From positions 1-6,235 of the forward strand of contig DAOVXR010000112.1 of NCBI GenBank assembly GCA_030636065.1: a DNA stretch of 6,235 bases, given 5' to 3'. The translations under genes and the position numbers were made by a program. Below the pieces are notes generated by a model. It saw nothing but the letters and a program-made list of their open reading frames with translations. It had not been told where the DNA came from and ran no database searches. The stretch is from Sedimentisphaerales bacterium. Its GTDB lineage: Bacteria > Planctomycetota > Phycisphaerae > Sedimentisphaerales > SM23-30. Of this stretch, positions 5,500 through 6,235 are shown piece by piece (positions within the stretch are counted from its first letter, which is position 1; every line of letters begins with the position of its first letter).

Positions 5500-6069
5500 A
5501 TGGCTATGAAATTTAACATTACGAAAACGGAATTGGCAGGGGTGTTGGTGGTTGAGCCGGTGGTGTATGGGGATAATCGCGGGTTTTTTCTGGAGACGTT
5601 TAACCAAAAACGCTATGCAGAAGCAGGATTAGACAGGCAGTTTGTGCAGGATAATCATTCGCGCTCCAGCCGGGGAGTATTGCGAGGATTACATTATCAA
5701 CTCAACCATCCGCAGGGCAAACTGGTTATGGCGATCAAAGGTGAGATTTTCGACGTGGCTGTCGATATCAGACGTGGTTCGCCAACGTTCGGTAAGTGGG
5801 TGGGAGTGAACCTTTCAGAAGAAAACCATAAACAAATATTCGTGCCGGAAGGGTTCGCGCATGGGTTCTGTGTGGTCAGCGAAACGGCAGACGTCGTCTA
5901 TAAATGCACCGATGTATTTATACCCGGCGATGATCACGGGATATTGTGGTCAGATGAAACGATAGGTATCGACTGGCCGACCGATGAACCAGGCCTATCC
6001 GAAAAAGACGCTGAAAATCCACGATTGGCTGAGGTTGGTTCGGACCTGTTGCCGGTGTATGAGGGATAG
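5500..6069 (+). CDS. rfbC: dTDP-4-dehydrorhamnose 3,5-epimerase
   Basis: This 189-residue cytoplasmic enzyme, the usual length for RmlC/RfbC, has the cupin-fold sequence of the family. It inverts C3 and C5 of dTDP-4-dehydro-6-deoxyglucose, the third step of dTDP-L-rhamnose synthesis for surface polysaccharides. Visible signatures are DNRGFFLETF (25-34), FVQDNHSRSSRGVLRGLHYQ (48-67) with the catalytic base H65, K74, FDVAVDIRRGSPTFG (84-98), VPEGFAHGF (115-123), the conserved Y134 in VVYKCTD, and SEKDAENP (167-174) with the acidic partner of the His in KD. The second aromatic often seen as TDYY is Val-Phe here (F140). rfbA, rfbB and rfbD are not in the window, so it is either a detached copy or the partners lie elsewhere. 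The start at 5500 lacks a ribosome binding site. ATG 5506 would shorten the protein by two residues. A modest hairpin follows the stop. Confidence 0.95.
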   Translation: MAMKFNITKTELAGVLVVEPVVYGDNRGFFLETFNQKRYAEAGLDRQFVQDNHSRSSRGVLRGLHYQLNHPQGKLVMAIKGEIFDVAVDIRRGSPTFGKWVGVNLSEENHKQIFVPEGFAHGFCVVSETADVVYKCTDVFIPGDDHGILWSDETIGIDWPTDEPGLSEKDAENPRLAEVGSDLLPVYEG

Positions 6070-6081
6070 AACACGGATGAA

Positions 6082-6107
6082 GAAAAATTCAGAATTGAGG
6101 ATTTTTC
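6082..6107 (+). terminator. A/U-rich hairpin after rfbC, possible terminator
   Basis: GAAAAATTC (6082-6090) pairs with GGATTTTTC (6099-6107), nine base pairs including one G-U, around an AGAATTGA loop. The 3' arm supplies a run of five T. It sits 13 bp past the rfbC stop. The stem is A/T-rich and weak, so termination is only plausible. Confidence 0.35.
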
Positions 6108-6110
6108 ATA

Positions 6111-6122
6111 ATTAAGCAACTG
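6111..6122 (+). repeat. 12-bp direct repeat ATTAAGCAACTG, right copy
   Basis: This exact copy of the sequence at 1890-1901 lies in the region after rfbC. Unlike the left copy, it is not followed by a TATAAT box: the next bases are TAAGCTTT. Confidence 0.4.
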
Positions 6123-6175
6123 TAAGCTTTCGCACTTTTTAAGCGGCTAATTTGCATGATTTATAAACGAAAAAA

Positions 6176-6235
6176 TACCAACCGCCCGATGATTGTAGTG
6201 GTAAACCTAAACCATATACGACAAGGAGGTTGGTA
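6176..6235 (+). promoter_or_regulatory. 5' leader with perfect Shine-Dalgarno for a gene beyond the right edge, with masking inverted repeat
   Basis: AAGGAGGT (6223-6230) is a full match to the anti-SD, so a start codon is expected a few bases beyond the window. TACCAACC (6176-6183) is the exact complement of GGTTGGTA (6228-6235). Pairing would close a 44-nt loop and cover the last three bases of the Shine-Dalgarno and the spacer, which could lower translation. An A/T-rich TATAAA at 6162-6167 might be a -10, but the -35 match (TTAAGC, 6139-6144) is poor. Confidence 0.5.

Noticed and set aside
1..6235. CRISPR array, insertion sequence or rRNA
   Set aside because: No regularly spaced direct repeats, transposase motifs or rRNA-like segments were seen on either strand.

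Overview
The window is bacterial DNA with tightly packed genes and short intergenic gaps. The organism cannot be fixed from the sequence. It shows Gram-negative-style Shine-Dalgarno signals, sigma-70-like promoters and a tRNA gene with no encoded CCA, which argues against an enteric gammaproteobacterium. A planctomycete-like genome (Phycisphaerae or similar) is a weak guess from overall style only.

Layout, left to right. (1) At the left edge is what may be the RG-rich C-terminal tail of a protein whose body lies outside the window. (2) A minus-strand tRNA with anticodon CAU follows, either minor tRNA-Ile2 or elongator tRNA-Met, with a good promoter to its right. (3) A plus-strand 407-aa HD-GYP-type protein, a probable cyclic-di-GMP phosphodiesterase, carries GFP in place of GYP and an acidic repeat linker. 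(4) A 332-bp gap holds a probable terminator, an inverted repeat pair, a possible scrap of a LysM coding sequence and a strong promoter. (5) A two-gene operon with a 6-bp gap encodes a 319-aa AAA+ ATPase and an 835-aa cytoplasmic subtilisin-like serine protease. (6) A perfect 28-bp palindrome abuts a promoter that may yield a leaderless mRNA for (7) rfbC/rmlC, dTDP-4-dehydrorhamnose 3,5-epimerase. (8) The right end is a gene-free leader ending in a perfect Shine-Dalgarno for a gene just past the edge, with an inverted repeat that could mask that site.

The centrepiece is the ATPase-protease pair. It matches the ietA-ietS arrangement, first described as a plasmid stability and incompatibility (toxin-antitoxin-like) module of an Agrobacterium Ti plasmid and later reported as an antiphage system. 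All AAA+ motifs and the complete Asp-His-Ser triad are intact, so the module looks functional. It has its own promoter, is more A/T-rich than the genes on either side and sits between unrelated housekeeping genes, which fits a horizontally acquired cassette. The system is therefore probably known in kind. How the ATPase restrains or licenses the protease, what it senses and what it cleaves cannot be read from the sequence. The other genes (second-messenger turnover, rhamnose synthesis, tRNA) show no evident functional link to it.
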